Shown: positions 43,175-53,294, counted from the first letter of the stretch. The stretch: DNA of 64,000 nucleotides from Candidatus Geothrix odensensis (GCA_016714685.1 JADKCH010000001.1:713078-777077); one strand, 5' to 3'. The notes: a model not told the origin generated them from the letters alone. Numbers and translations are program-made.

Positions 43175-44465
43175 TTAGTAGGACCACATCAGGGAGGCCA
43201 CGAGGCTGTCCCCACCCTGCTCTCCGGTCTGGCCGGCGCGGGGGGTCAGGAAGTTCTTGCTGCGCATGACGTAGTCGAGCTTCAGCTTGCCCGCGGACTG
43301 CTTGGTGGGGATGAAGACGTAGTTGTAGCCCACGGTGATTTCCGTGTACTTCGGGCTGAGGTCGTTGCCCGTGGCCACGCCGGCGGTGGTGTTCTTGTAG
43401 GGGTTGAAGGCGGTGTACCAGTTGTCGCCGGAGTTGTAGTTCAGCATGTCGTAGCGGCCGGTGATCCAGTGGTTGCCCATCTTGTAGGCGCCGTCCACCA
43501 CGTAGCCGGTGAACTTCTGGTCGAGGTGCTCGCGCAGGGGCGCGGTGCCGGCGGCGGCGAAGAGAGGGGTAGCGGCGGCCCAGCAGGCCCGTGGCGTACT
43601 CGGCGCTCACCTGGAAGTTGGCAGTATTGAAGGCATAGTAGGCGCCCATCAGGGTCGTCTTGTCCTTGTTGTCCTTGATCTGGGTGGCGGAGGGAGCGCC
43701 GACCGTCCAGGAAGCCGGCACCGTGGCCGCCGACATGGAGGAGTCCTTCAGGTTGGTCACGCCTTCGCGGTAGTAGGCGCCAGCCTTGTGCTTGGACAGG
43801 AAGGTGCTCTCGAAGCGGAAGGTGTAGTCCTTCTGGGCGTTGCCGGCACCAGTCAGGGTGTTCTCGTTGTTCTTGCCGCCGGCGCCGTCTTCCGTGGTGC
43901 CGTTGGAGATGGCGAAGTTGAGCTTGCCCTGGAAGGCCTTGGCATCGCCATAGGTGTAGCTGGCCCAGATGCCGCGGTCGCGGGCATCGGCGAAGCGGCG
44001 ATTGATCTGGTTGCGCTCGAAGAAGAGGATCTCGCGGGCGGCAACGAGGGTGGCCTCATAGGCGGTCGGCATTTTGAACTGGCCGGCCTTGATGTTGAAG
44101 CCCTTGACGGGGGCCCAGGTCAGGACGAAATCCTGCAGGACATTGTTCGGCGCGGCGGTGGTGTTGCTGTTGTTGGGATCGAACATGAGGTTCCAGCTGA
44201 TCGTGTCCGTCACGGTGCCGCTCATGTAGATCTCGGAGCGCTTCACCGCGAAGTTGTTCTCCTGGAAGCGGGAATCGAGCGTGTAGTACTTGGCGGCATT
44301 TCCAGCCCCGGGGGCGGCGGTGGAGTTGTACCGCAGGTTGTTGTCCATCATCTGGGTAGCCCAGAACTCGAGGAGGACGCCTTCAATCTTGACGGTGGGG
44401 GTCTGGGCCGAGGCGAACCCGGCGGTGAGCAGCGCGGCGATGCCGGCGATGCGGGAGATCTTCAT
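43175..44465 (-). pseudogene. Outer-membrane porin (OprO/OprP-like) with frame break
   Basis: An exported beta-barrel porin. The signal peptide ends in FASAQ, and the barrel strands include VLLEFWATQMMD, MFDPNNSN and LTWAPVKGFNIKAGQFKMPTAYE, which is typical of phosphate-selective-type porins. The frame is intact to YATGLLG (about residue 297) and then runs wrong. The proper reading continues in another frame from AAATPLFAAAG to the terminal aromatic LMWSY at 43175. One extra base in a GGG run near 43579-43581 explains this. Either a sequencing error or a recent mutation; about 430 residues if corrected. Ribosome site TAGGAG. Confidence 0.8.
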
Positions 44466-44818
44466 GGGTGTGCTCCTAAGTGGGAGGGTTGGGGGGCGGT
44501 GGGATGACCAAGCAGAGGGTGGTCTGACCAACGGACCAGCGTGCCTGGGTGGGGTCTGTGGAGTTCAAGCTAAACGGGCCAAAAGGTGGCGTCCACCAAA
44601 AACCCGTGGAGGTTCCCGCCCTTGTGATGCAACGCACATAAGGGTATCAACACCCAGATGAACTCAAGGAAACAAGGGTGTTACGAACCAGTACCGAGAC
44701 TGAACGATGGGTCGGTAAAACCCTCCCATGAGCGCCCTTGCGCCCGTGCGACGAGACGCATCCCGCAGGTTTCCGGACTGGTTGTGGATTCCCTGCTCTT
44801 GATTCTTCCGGAAAAAAC
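44466..44818. other. Non-coding stretch between porin and pfkA
   Basis: About 350 bases with no supported gene. The part next to the porin should hold its promoter on the minus strand; a TTGAGT element lies near 44650, but I could not fix a convincing -10. A short inverted repeat GGGT/ACCC lies near 44642-44655. No RNA gene recognised. Confidence 0.5.
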
Positions 44819-45928
44819 CTAGTCGCCGAAGGCGATCCCAAGGTCGCGTCCCGTCTGCAGGGTGTCGCAATCCAGGGGAACGGCCTTCATGCGGCCGGCG
44901 ACCTCTTCCAGGGGCACGTAGTTCACCCCCGCCAGGGCCAGGGCCACCATGATGCCGTTCTGCCCCTCCTCCAGGGCCCGCACGGCGGCGGTGCCAAAAC
45001 GGAGGGCCGCAAGGCGGTCGAAGCTGGTGGGGCTGCCGCCACGCAGCAGGTGGCCCAGGACGACCACGCGAGCCTCCTTCCCGGTGCGTTCCTGCAGCTC
45101 CCTGGCGACCCACTCCCCGATGCCCCCCAGGCGCTCGGCGTGGCCGACCTCCGCCTGCTCCAGCACGGAGCGGTGGCCATGGGCCGGCTGCGCCCCCTCG
45201 GCCACCACCACCAGGGAGTACATGCGCCCCACCTGGTCCCGGGCCCGGATCTTGGCGGCGACCTTGTCCAGGTCGAAGGGGATCTCGGGGATCAGAATGG
45301 CGTGGGCGCTGCCGGAGATGCCCGAATTGAGGGCGATCCAGCCCGCGTAGCGCCCCATCATCTCGACCACGAACACGCGCTGGTGACTCTCGGCCGTACT
45401 GTGCAGGCGGTCCAGGCACTCGGTGGCGAAGCCCACGGCCGTGTCGAAGCCGAAGGTGGTGTAGGTCTTGTCGAGGTCGTTGTCGATGGTCTTGGGCACG
45501 CCCACCACGCGCAGGCCCTTCTGGAAGAGGGCATGGGCGATGGTGAGCGACCCGTCGCCGCCGATGGAGATGAGCGCATCCAGTTCCTTGCGTGCGAAGC
45601 ACTCCAGGATCTCATCGGTCCGGTCCACATCCTTGACCGTGCCGTCTGCCATCTTCATGGGAAAGTGCAGCGGATTGCCCTTGTTGGTCGTTCCGAGGAT
45701 GGTGCCACCCAGGTGGCCGATGCCCCGTACCCGGTCCCTGGTCAGCCGGAACACGCCCCCATCGGGAAACCGCTCGGGGAAGAGGATGCCATTGAAGCCC
45801 TCGCGGATGCCGTAGGTCTCCCATCCTCGGTTGGAGGCTGCGATGACCACGGCGCGGATGACGGCATTGAGACCAGGAGCGTCGCCGCCCCCGGTGGAGA
45901 TGGCGATGCGTCGGATGGGGTTGGACAT
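44819..45928 (-). CDS. pfkA: 6-phosphofructokinase
   Basis: A 369-residue phosphofructokinase: N-terminal STGGGDAPGLNAVIRA, then SIGGDGSL, GVPKTIDNDLDKT and the active-site VEMMGRYAGWIAL. The Gly in GGDG suggests ATP use, while the Lys in PKTIDND is the residue found in PPi-using and some ATP-using group III enzymes. I favour ATP but cannot exclude PPi. It is 39 bases after glgP, so the two may form a glycogen-to-glycolysis unit. Confidence 0.88.
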   Translation of the reverse strand: MSNPIRRIAISTGGGDAPGLNAVIRAVVIAASNRGWETYGIREGFNGILFPERFPDGGVFRLTRDRVRGIGHLGGTILGTTNKGNPLHFPMKMADGTVKDVDRTDEILECFARKELDALISIGGDGSLTIAHALFQKGLRVVGVPKTIDNDLDKTYTTFGFDTAVGFATECLDRLHSTAESHQRVFVVEMMGRYAGWIALNSGISGSAHAILIPEIPFDLDKVAAKIRARDQVGRMYSLVVVAEGAQPAHGHRSVLEQAEVGHAERLGGIGEWVARELQERTGKEARVVVLGHLLRGGSPTSFDRLAALRFGTAAVRALEEGQNGIMVALALAGVNYVPLEEVAGRMKAVPLDCDTLQTGRDLGIAFGD

Positions 45929-45967
45929 GGCACACTTCCTGGTTGATTGGTCGTGGGGCAGAACGGG

Positions 45968-48427
45968 TCAGGGCAGCGGTACGGGGACGGGAGCCGCATT
46001 CCAAATCTCCCTGGCGTATTCCCGGACGGTGCGGTCGATGGAGAACTTGCCCATCCCCGCCACGTTCAGGATGGACCTGCGAGCCCACTCTGTGGGATCC
46101 GCATAGGTGGTCGAGACCCGTTCCTGCCCTTCCAGATACGAGGCGTAGTCCGCGCAGTGGAAGTAGTGGTCCGAATCCCGGAGGATCTGGCCCAAAGACT
46201 GGAAGCGCCCGCCGTCGAGGGTCGAGATGGTCTCGATGGCCCCCCGGAGCTCCGGGTTGCCCTGGATCCAGTCTCCGGGCCGGTAGCCGGAGTCCCGCAA
46301 CCCGACGATGCCTTCCGCCGTGTGCCCGAAGATGAAGATGTTGGGCTCGCCCACTTCTTCCTTGATCTCGATGTTGGCGCCGTCCAGTGTGCCGATGGTG
46401 AGGGCACCGTTGAGGGCCGCCTTCATGTTGCCGGTGCCCGAGGCCTCGGTGCCGGCCGTGGAGATCTGCTCGGAAAGCTCTGAGGCGGGGAAGACCAGCT
46501 CGGCCAGGCTCACCCGGTAGTTAGGCAGGAAGGCCAGGCTGAGGCGGCCCTGGGTGGCGGGGTCGGCCTGGATCGCCTGGGCCATGGCGTTGGTGAGGTG
46601 GATGATGTTCTTCGCCACCCAATAGGCGGGAGCGGCCTTTCCACCGATCATGACGGCCCTGGGCACGCCGGCATCCCCGCCGTCCCGCAGGCGGTTCCAG
46701 AGCGTCGCGACGTGCAGGAGGTTCAGCAGCTGCCGCTTGTATTCGTGGATCCGCTTCACCTGGACATCGAAGAGGAAATCTGGATCCAGGCTGGCATCCA
46801 GGGACTGCCCCGCCCAGGTGGCCAGCGCTTCCTTGTTGGCGCGCTTGACCCGCGTCCAGCGTTCCTGGAAGGACGCGTCAGTGGCGAAGCGCTCCAGGTC
46901 GCGCAGGGCATCCAGGTCGCGGATCCAGCCTTCACCGATGGCCTCCGTCACCAGGCGGGCCAGGCCCGGGTTGCACTTGAGCAGCCAGCGCCGGGGAGTG
47001 ATGCCGTTGGTCTTGTTGTTGAGGCGGCCCGGGAAGAGCTCGTCCATCTCCCGGAAGGTCGAGGCCTTCAGGATGTCCGTGTGGAGCTGCGCCACGCCGT
47101 TGACGGAGTGGCTGCCCACGATGGCCAGGTTGGCCATGCGCACGCTGTGGCCGTTGTCCACGATGGCCAGGCGCTGGAGCTTGGCATCGTCGAAGGGGTA
47201 GCGTTCCCGCACCGTCAGCCGGAAGCGGCGGTCGATCTCCTCGACGATCTCCGCATGGCGGGGCAGCAGGTTGCGCCACAGCTCCATGGGCCAGACCTCC
47301 ATGGCCTCCGGCAGGATGGTGTGGTTGGTGTAGGCGCAGACCTGCTGAGTGAGGGCCCAGGCTAAGTCCCACTCCAGGCCCTCCTGGTCCAGCAGCACCC
47401 GCATGAGCTCCGGAACCACCAGGGCCGGGTGGGTGTCGTTCATCTGGACGGCCACCTTGTCGGGCAGGTCCTCCCAGCGCCAGCTGGGCCGCTTCTTGAA
47501 CCGGCGCACCACGTCCTGGAGGGTGGCCGACACGAAGAAGTACTGCTGCTTCAGGCGCAGTTCCTTCCCGGCGCTCTGGTCGTCCGCCGGGTAGAGCACC
47601 TTCGAGATGTTCTCGGAGATGGTCTTGTCCTCCACGGCCCGCACGTACTGGCCCGAGTTGAACCTCGCCAGGTCGAATTCACGGCTGGACTTGGCCGACC
47701 AGAGCCGCAGGGTGTTGACCGTGCCATTGCGGTACCCCGCGATGGGCGTGTCGTAGGCCATGGCCCAGACATCCTGGGTGTCCAACCATTCCACGCGGTA
47801 GCGCCCGTCGGCGTCGAAGTGGCCCTGGGTCCGGCCGTGGAAACGCACCGGGAAGATGGCGTCCGGGCGCTGGATCTCCCAGGGGTTGCCGTAGCGCAAC
47901 CAACCATCGGGGTACTCCGCCTGCTGGCCGTCGATGATCTTTTGGTAGAAGATCCCGTACTCGTAGCGGATGCCGTAGCCGTAGAAGGGCAATTCCAGGG
48001 TGGCCGCGGCGTCCAGGATGCAGGCGGCCAACCGGCCGAGGCCGCCGTTGCCCAGCCCCGCGTCCCACTCCTGCTCCGTGATGCCCTCGAGCCGGAACCC
48101 GAGTTCCCCCATCGCCCGGCTGTAGGCATCCTCGGCGCCAAGGTTCACCACATTGTTGAGGAGCGCCCGCCCCATGAGGAATTCCAGGGAGAGGTAGTAG
48201 ACCCGCTTGGCGTCCTGGTGGTAGTAGGTGCTTTGCGTGCTGAACCACCGCTCCATGAGCCGGTCGCGAACGGCGAAGGCCAGTCCCTGATAGACATCGA
48301 ACTCGGAGGCCGTGTGCGCGTCCTTGGCGATGGAGTACATCATCCGGTGGGCGAAGGCGTCGATGATCTCGGGCACCTGCATGCCTCCGGCCCGGGGCGT
48401 GGGGATATTTCGGGGTCCGGCAGTCAT
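45968..48427 (-). CDS. glgP: Glycogen/starch phosphorylase
   Basis: An 819-residue PLP enzyme that releases glucose-1-phosphate from glycogen. The PLP Lys motif EASGTGNMKAALNG is near the C-terminus, and the YYLSLEFLMGRAL and NDTHPALVVPELMR blocks are clear. The ATG at 48427 has GGGAGCTCC upstream; a 60-residue longer frame has no homologous character. It is followed by pfkA. Confidence 0.93.
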   Translation of the reverse strand: MTAGPRNIPTPRAGGMQVPEIIDAFAHRMMYSIAKDAHTASEFDVYQGLAFAVRDRLMERWFSTQSTYYHQDAKRVYYLSLEFLMGRALLNNVVNLGAEDAYSRAMGELGFRLEGITEQEWDAGLGNGGLGRLAACILDAAATLELPFYGYGIRYEYGIFYQKIIDGQQAEYPDGWLRYGNPWEIQRPDAIFPVRFHGRTQGHFDADGRYRVEWLDTQDVWAMAYDTPIAGYRNGTVNTLRLWSAKSSREFDLARFNSGQYVRAVEDKTISENISKVLYPADDQSAGKELRLKQQYFFVSATLQDVVRRFKKRPSWRWEDLPDKVAVQMNDTHPALVVPELMRVLLDQEGLEWDLAWALTQQVCAYTNHTILPEAMEVWPMELWRNLLPRHAEIVEEIDRRFRLTVRERYPFDDAKLQRLAIVDNGHSVRMANLAIVGSHSVNGVAQLHTDILKASTFREMDELFPGRLNNKTNGITPRRWLLKCNPGLARLVTEAIGEGWIRDLDALRDLERFATDASFQERWTRVKRANKEALATWAGQSLDASLDPDFLFDVQVKRIHEYKRQLLNLLHVATLWNRLRDGGDAGVPRAVMIGGKAAPAYWVAKNIIHLTNAMAQAIQADPATQGRLSLAFLPNYRVSLAELVFPASELSEQISTAGTEASGTGNMKAALNGALTIGTLDGANIEIKEEVGEPNIFIFGHTAEGIVGLRDSGYRPGDWIQGNPELRGAIETISTLDGGRFQSLGQILRDSDHYFHCADYASYLEGQERVSTTYADPTEWARRSILNVAGMGKFSIDRTVREYAREIWNAAPVPVPLP

Positions 48428-48724
48428 CGAGGAGCTCCCTTCGGACGGGTCAAGGCCTGGACTCCGCTGCGTCGTTCCCAGGCCCCTGTTCAACTGGCAG
48501 GTAACCCGCCTATCGGAAATCCTTCCGGGGAGGGTGAAGAGTGGCATTCCTGCCCCGGAGGACCGGCCTGGCAGGTCGGACAATGCCCCCGGCAGCTCCA
48601 GGTACATGAGCGGCCTGGGTGCTTAAGCTCCGGTGGCCGGGCAGGCATGGGCTCGCGGGTGGACATGTGCCCAGGTTACTCCCGCCCGGGTTGCCTTCAA
48701 GCGAGCGGTACCTGCCCACGGCCC
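48428..48724. other. Intergenic region upstream of glgP
   Basis: Almost 300 bases, GC-rich, with no supported gene. It should contain the glgP promoter and the end of the message from the exported protein gene. I see no strong terminator or riboswitch. Confidence 0.5.
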
Positions 48725-49429
48725 TCAGCCCGGGGCCGCAACCAAGAACCGTTCGAACACGCAGACGCTGTCCGCCTTGGTCCAAATGCCCACATGGCCG
48801 CTGACCGCCTGGTCGAGGGTGTGCTCCAGGAAACGGTTGCCATCGAGAAAGCCTTCCAGGTTCCGGCCTTTGACCAGGACCTTGAGCTCGTGCCACTGGC
48901 CACGAACGATCGTCAAGTTCCGGGCCCACTTCACCGCGTTCCGCTTACCCTTCACGACGCGCCAGAGGGCGAGGTTGTTCTCGAGGGCGTTGGCCCGCAG
49001 GGCGTAGTAGTTGCCATTCGGCCTCAGGTCGAAGAGGATGCCGGTGGCCTGATCCACCCGCCCGGCCACAGCCTTGAAGCGCAAGGTGATCTCCCCTTCC
49101 TGGAAGTCGCTCACATCCCGGGCAACCGCATAGGGGAAGTAGGCGAAGGCCTTCACGCTGTCGAGGAATTCCGCGTACCGCTCTCCGTACAGGGCTCTGG
49201 CTCTGGCGGGGAGGTTGGCCAGACGCTGCCCCTCCCTCCAGCGGGTTCCATCGACCTTCACCACCTTCCGCCCCTGGTCCTGGGTAACGGTCCACTTCCC
49301 GACAATGGGGATAAGGGACCGAGGCTCCTCGCCAACCGTCTCGGCGGCGAAGTCCAGGATCTTGGCGGGCGCTTGTGCGAACAAAGGGAGGGCCAGGAAG
49401 ACCAGGGGGATCATCGGTGACCGGAACAT
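48725..49429 (-). CDS. Exported LamG/DUF1080-like protein
   Basis: A 234-residue protein with a signal peptide (ALPLFAQ at about residues 12-18). The body is a concanavalin-like beta-sandwich, with ITLRFKAVAGRVDQATGILFDL, NGNYYALRANALENNLALW and GHVGIWTKADSVCVFERF blocks (family patterns). These resemble the DUF1080 / 3-keto-disaccharide hydrolase fold, which binds or cleaves sugars. No catalytic residues can be assigned. The ATG at 49429 has GGAGAAG upstream. Confidence 0.65.
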   Translation of the reverse strand: MFRSPMIPLVFLALPLFAQAPAKILDFAAETVGEEPRSLIPIVGKWTVTQDQGRKVVKVDGTRWREGQRLANLPARARALYGERYAEFLDSVKAFAYFPYAVARDVSDFQEGEITLRFKAVAGRVDQATGILFDLRPNGNYYALRANALENNLALWRVVKGKRNAVKWARNLTIVRGQWHELKVLVKGRNLEGFLDGNRFLEHTLDQAVSGHVGIWTKADSVCVFERFLVAAPG

Positions 49430-49662
49430 GGGTCTTCTCCAGGTAGCCTTCGGGTGCGGCAGGCAAGGCCTGGGCAGAGGTTCAGGCACAAGGGGTGTGA
49501 AAGCAACCGGAACAGGGGCCTCGCCGGAGGACTTGGACACCTTGGGTGGCTGGAGCACGCCAAGCCCTACTTTCTGCCCCCGCCCAGCAACGCCTGGCTG
49601 GGAAGGCAGAAAACCGCTGCGCCAATTGGGCGCAAACACGGGTGGACTCATCACAAAATCAA

Positions 49663-49685
49663 AGGCCCACCACAAGGATGGGCCT
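49663..49685 (-). terminator. Probable ancestral tRNA-Arg terminator, left of the element
   Basis: AGGCCCA-CC / GG-A-TGGGCCT forms a hairpin with one bulge, followed on the minus strand by TTGATTTTG. It sits just beyond the left copy of the tRNA repeat, where the native terminator of the tRNA-Arg would have been before insertion. Confidence 0.55.
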
Positions 49686-49695
49686 GAGTGTTTGG

Positions 49696-49748
49696 TTTTA
49701 CTGGTGGTCCCGGAGCGACTCGAACGCCCGACCCTCAGATTCGTAGTC
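49696..49748 (-). repeat. Left attachment repeat: 3' fragment of tRNA-Arg
   Basis: A 53-base segment identical to 62188-62240. It contains the encoded CCA, acceptor, T-arm and part of the anticodon arm of tRNA-Arg on the minus strand, but no 5' half. This marks the left end (att site) of the integrated element. Confidence 0.95.
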
Positions 49749-49884
49749 CAACGATCCACGCTTCACTACCTATCACACGACTTCTCAACTTTCCTGTTTT
49801 CAATCTTGATGAAAGGTGACGACAGGCAGTGAAGGCTTGTGAAGTAACTCCTGTAGGACCACACTAGGACCACGGAGGTGGTTC

Positions 49885-51297
49885 ATGGTCGCCAAGAAGC
49901 CCACAACGCTGAAGCCCGAACGCACACGCACCAACATCAGGCTCACGGATGACCGTGCACGGAAAGCCACCAAGACCATATGGGACTCCGAGATCAAGGG
50001 GTTCCATGTCCGGGTCACTCCCGCTGGTGGTCGTTTCTTCCGCGTCCGGTTCCAGGGAAAGGACGGGAAGAAGGTCTGCGCCACTCTCGGACCTGTAGAG
50101 AACTGGACCCTTGAGGGCCGGACAGACGAGAACGGTGAGCAGGTGCAGGGGGCCCGGAGCTGGGCCAGGACACGCAGACAAGCCTTTGAGACCAAGAAGG
50201 AGCACCCTGGCAAGGAAGCGAAGGCGACTAAGGCTACACCGGACCTCAATGCCTGGGTGGAGGTTTGGCGAGTGAGTGAGAAGGGCAAGCTGAAGCTGAA
50301 GCCCACCACGCAGGCCAGCTACGAGTCCCTGCTCACTAAGCACATCCTCCCACTCCTGGGTGAGAAGAAGCTGCGTAGCATCAAGGACGAGGATGTGAAC
50401 GACCTGCACGAGGCAGTCGCTGAGGGTGGTCACACCACCAATGCGAACCGTGCGGTGGCAGTGCTGTCCAACCTGCTGAAGAGGGCCGCGATTGCAGGGA
50501 AGATCACCAAGGGCACCAACCCATGCCTCGGCTTCGAGAAGTCAGAGGAGAGCAAGCGGGAGCGCACCTTCAAGCCGAGAGAGTATGCAGCCCTGGAAGC
50601 AGCACTCGTCCAGCTAGAGGCAGCGTGGCTCGCAGCGAACGAGGAGAAGGATGAAGAGGATGAGAAGAAGGAGCGTGAGGACACGCTCGATCCAGCGGCT
50701 GCGGACCTCATCCGCTTTCTGGCACTGAGTGGGCTGCGCAAGAGCGAGGCGGCGAACCTGAAGTTCGGAGATGTGGACGAAGAGCGGAACTCCATGTCCT
50801 TCGTTGACCACAAGACCTCGAAGAAGAAGGGCAAGAAGGTGCTGCCGCTGAACCCCAGCCTGCGGGTGATCATCAAGCGCAGGCGGGAGATGCTCGGGGA
50901 GGTGGTGACACCTGACCCCTTCTTCGTGTTCCCGGGCAAGCTGGTGACCATTGGTGATGCGAAGAAGCAGGGTCCAATCGTTGGTATAGCGAAAATGTGG
51001 TCCCGAGTGATGAAGACTGCGGGATTGATTCACCCGACCAACACACCCGTGCCGCATGACTTGAGGCGCACCTTCCAGACCGTATGCATCGACCTCGGCT
51101 ACACCGCTGCCATTGGTGACATCCTCCTAGGTCACAGTCTGGGAGCGATCCGTGACACCTATATCAGGCTGGACACAGACGGTGTCCTGGGGCTTGCCAG
51201 TACCGACACCTCCAACTGGATCGCCGCAGCGATGGCAGGGAAGAAGGTCAAGCCCTACGAGAAGGTCAACCAAAAAACCCAGGCCGGGACTGCCTGA
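49885..51297 (+). CDS. int: Tyrosine-type site-specific integrase
   Basis: A 470-residue recombinase. An N-terminal DUF4102-like arm-binding region (residues about 15-70) is followed by a core-binding SAM-like domain (about 120-210) and a catalytic domain: Arg in LSGLRKSEA, HDLRRTF with His and Arg, LLGHSLG and the Tyr nucleophile in DTYIRL. An acidic/Lys-rich insert lies near residue 255. It sits 136 bases inside the left att repeat and should drive insertion and excision at tRNA-Arg. It lacks the IntI-specific insert, so it is not an integron integrase. Confidence 0.93.
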   Translation: MVAKKPTTLKPERTRTNIRLTDDRARKATKTIWDSEIKGFHVRVTPAGGRFFRVRFQGKDGKKVCATLGPVENWTLEGRTDENGEQVQGARSWARTRRQAFETKKEHPGKEAKATKATPDLNAWVEVWRVSEKGKLKLKPTTQASYESLLTKHILPLLGEKKLRSIKDEDVNDLHEAVAEGGHTTNANRAVAVLSNLLKRAAIAGKITKGTNPCLGFEKSEESKRERTFKPREYAALEAALVQLEAAWLAANEEKDEEDEKKEREDTLDPAAADLIRFLALSGLRKSEAANLKFGDVDEERNSMSFVDHKTSKKKGKKVLPLNPSLRVIIKRRREMLGEVVTPDPFFVFPGKLVTIGDAKKQGPIVGIAKMWSRVMKTAGLIHPTNTPVPHDLRRTFQTVCIDLGYTAAIGDILLGHSLGAIRDTYIRLDTDGVLGLASTDTSNWIAAAMAGKKVKPYEKVNQKTQAGTA

Positions 51298-51496
51298 TCC
51301 GGTCCTGCCTTCGCACCCACCGACCCCAGGAGTCGTGCTTCTGCCACTCTCCCTACCCTACTGGCCCAGCGACAGCGCGAAGACCTCTATCGAGATCTAC
51401 AGCACCGCTGCGCAGCAAGTTGGACCCACTCAAATCAACTGGCTTCCCCGAGGGCAATACAAGCAGATGTAGCGAGAAGGTGGAGAGTCAGGTCAC

Positions 51497-52737
51497 TCAG
51501 GACCAGCGAATGAAGAATAATAAGTAGGGATCACGAAGATCTAGCACATCGTGATCAGCATCCCATTCGATAATTTCGTATCCAGAAGTTGCATTCGCCA
51601 GGAGTGCGATTTGAGAGCAAGATCCTGTAACGCTTGACCCACTCGGTGCATCGCTTTTACAAAGTTGGCAAATTCGGTCGAGAAGATTCTGATATCGAAA
51701 TGTAAGCTCAGGCGGGTCGAGTGAAATCGCCCTAACAATTATTGGATAGACATCTAACGTTTCACCAGATTTTAGCGTGTAGGCATTTCGAGCCTGGCCC
51801 CTAGATTTCGGACCCTCCTTCATTACATTCAATACGGATGTGTGATCACTCATTGCAGAAGTGCGAGAACAGACGCTGGTGAGAAACGCCTGAGAATGAG
51901 GCAAAGTTACGACCGATGCTGGTTTCTCTCGAATTCCAGCCTCAAAGCATGCGTTAAGACAAAGAGCTTGCATCAGTTGCGGTGAACCTGCGGCTTCCTC
52001 GGCCAATAATTTTAGTGAGGCCGTGTCGAAATCAATTTCAAGAATGCCGAACCCCTTCTCAGCTATTTGGAACAACCGATCTGGTGTCCAGTAATCCAGG
52101 TCGATCTTGGTCAGGCGACCCCGAAGGTCTGGATTAGCTCGGATCACATCGTCTGCTCGATATGGAACGGCAGCACAAACAAACCTGACATGCTGCCTAG
52201 CGGCCTCCTTGATGACTTCTGCAATTTTGTGCTTTGCACTCTCTGAAATATAATGAAAATCATCGATAAAAATTACATATTCGGTTTCTCCAAATTCCTT
52301 GACTAATAAGTTTAGGTAGTCTGCAGAATATTCGGCAGTACTCTCGGATTCTGCTTTGTGAGTAAATCCACCAGTAACTTCAGCTGTTCCTTTGACAAAT
52401 ATTCCGGCTTCACCCCAACCTTGCCACCCAATTCAGATTCATTGGCCTTCGTCGCTGATCTGGATGTGCGAATACGTGTCCCAACTTTATCGAAGACCCT
52501 CTCCCACAATTTTTCGGGTATATCCACACCAGCGCCTGTGACATGAACAAGGTGTTCCTTGCCAACAAGGTTCTCAACGAAAACTGTCTTCCCTGATTTT
52601 GATGGTCCTGAAATTGATATAACCCCTGAACCCATTTCTAGCGCGTCAAGGAAATGTCGTTGCTTATCAATGATATGCTCGTTAATAAAGGTATGTTCAG
52701 GATATGAACCAGGAGTGAAGATGTCTTTAACCCGCAT
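51497..52737 (-). pseudogene. AAA/STAND-like ATPase gene with single frame break
   Basis: Two adjacent frames form one protein of about 413 residues. The first part (start 52737, MRVKDIFTPG) has Walker A SGPSKSGKT. The second has Walker B YVIFIDDFHYI, a sensor-like VCAAVPYR block and a C-terminal DPYLLFFIRWS that resembles the winged-helix ends of Orc/Cdc6-like ATPases. The frames join cleanly if one base is added to a GGGG run at 52413-52416, reading KVGGEAGIFVKGTAE. Such ATPases often occur in defence or regulatory loci, but no function can be assigned. Ribosome site GGAG. Confidence 0.65.
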
Positions 52738-52769
52738 GACTGCTCCGGTTTGAGTGAATGAAAAGGAAA

Positions 52770-52887
52770 TCCTAAGGAATGAAGCACATTGGCCACGCCT
52801 GCACCGAGGCGATGAGTGGAGTCGAGGAAACTGGGACATGAGGGAGATCAGTAGTCACGGCATGCGGGGGCCGAGCGGGGGTTAGGC
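52770..52887 (-). repeat. Integron attC-like site 2
   Basis: On the minus strand this begins with GCCTAAC, an exact match to the R'' consensus RYYYAAC, about 40 bases after the stop of the lipoprotein gene. Imperfect complementary arms CGGCCCCCGCATGCCG and CGGTGCAGGCGTGGCC follow. It ends in CTTAGG, close to but not matching the R' consensus GTTRRRY. Its left end resembles that of site 1 (CCTAA-G-ATGAAGC). Confidence 0.55.
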
Positions 52888-52928
52888 GGCTGAGGTGTGT
52901 TGGTGTGGACCAGGCTAGTGACACCGAG

Positions 52929-53294
52929 TTATTTCTTCGGGGCTTTTGGCCCTTCTCGATATGCCCGACCGTGTACCTCGGTTCCCCCATAGTGAGGTAC
53001 CTGCTTGTCGAATACTACATGAGTACCACCTAGACCTTTAGCTTGTTCCAGCGCATCTTCCTTGGCATTTGCATATCCCTTGGCTGCGAATACACCATAC
53101 CAACCTGAGAAACCATGCACCTCGCCAAGAAATTCCATATCTTTGACCTGTGTTTCCAGAGCTTCCTTGATTTGGTCTTCCTTTGGTACAGATTCAGTGT
53201 CCTTCTGGTCATGGACAACGGAGCTGGCAACACGGCTTTCTGGAGTCGTGCAAGAAATGAAGATTAGAACGATGATCGGAAGAAGGATTCGCAT
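52929..53294 (-). CDS. Small lipoprotein in cassette array (121 aa)
   Basis: A 121-residue protein with a lipoprotein signal: hydrophobic MRILLPIIVLIFISC, with Cys at residue 15. The mature part has a linker and then a small domain (GWYGVFAAKGYANAKEDALEQA, GGTHVVFDK, GRAYREG) similar in pattern to DUF4156-type envelope lipoproteins. It is followed by an attC-like site and preceded by another, as expected for an integron cassette. AT-rich compared with the chromosome. No known role. Confidence 0.75.
   Translation of the reverse strand: MRILLPIIVLIFISCTTPESRVASSVVHDQKDTESVPKEDQIKEALETQVKDMEFLGEVHGFSGWYGVFAAKGYANAKEDALEQAKGLGGTHVVFDKQVPHYGGTEVHGRAYREGPKAPKK

Noticed and set aside
43560..43600. 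Programmed frameshifting in the porin gene
   Set aside because: No slippery heptamer or downstream structure is evident. A miscounted G is the simpler reading.
44819..45928. Firm call of a PPi-dependent phosphofructokinase
   Set aside because: The GGDG motif has Gly where PPi enzymes usually have Asp. The Lys of PKTIDND alone does not decide.
49885..51297. Possibility that the element integrase is an integron integrase serving the attC-like sites
   Set aside because: It has the arm-binding N-terminus and position of a tRNA-directed integrase beside the att repeat. No IntI-type extra motif is visible.
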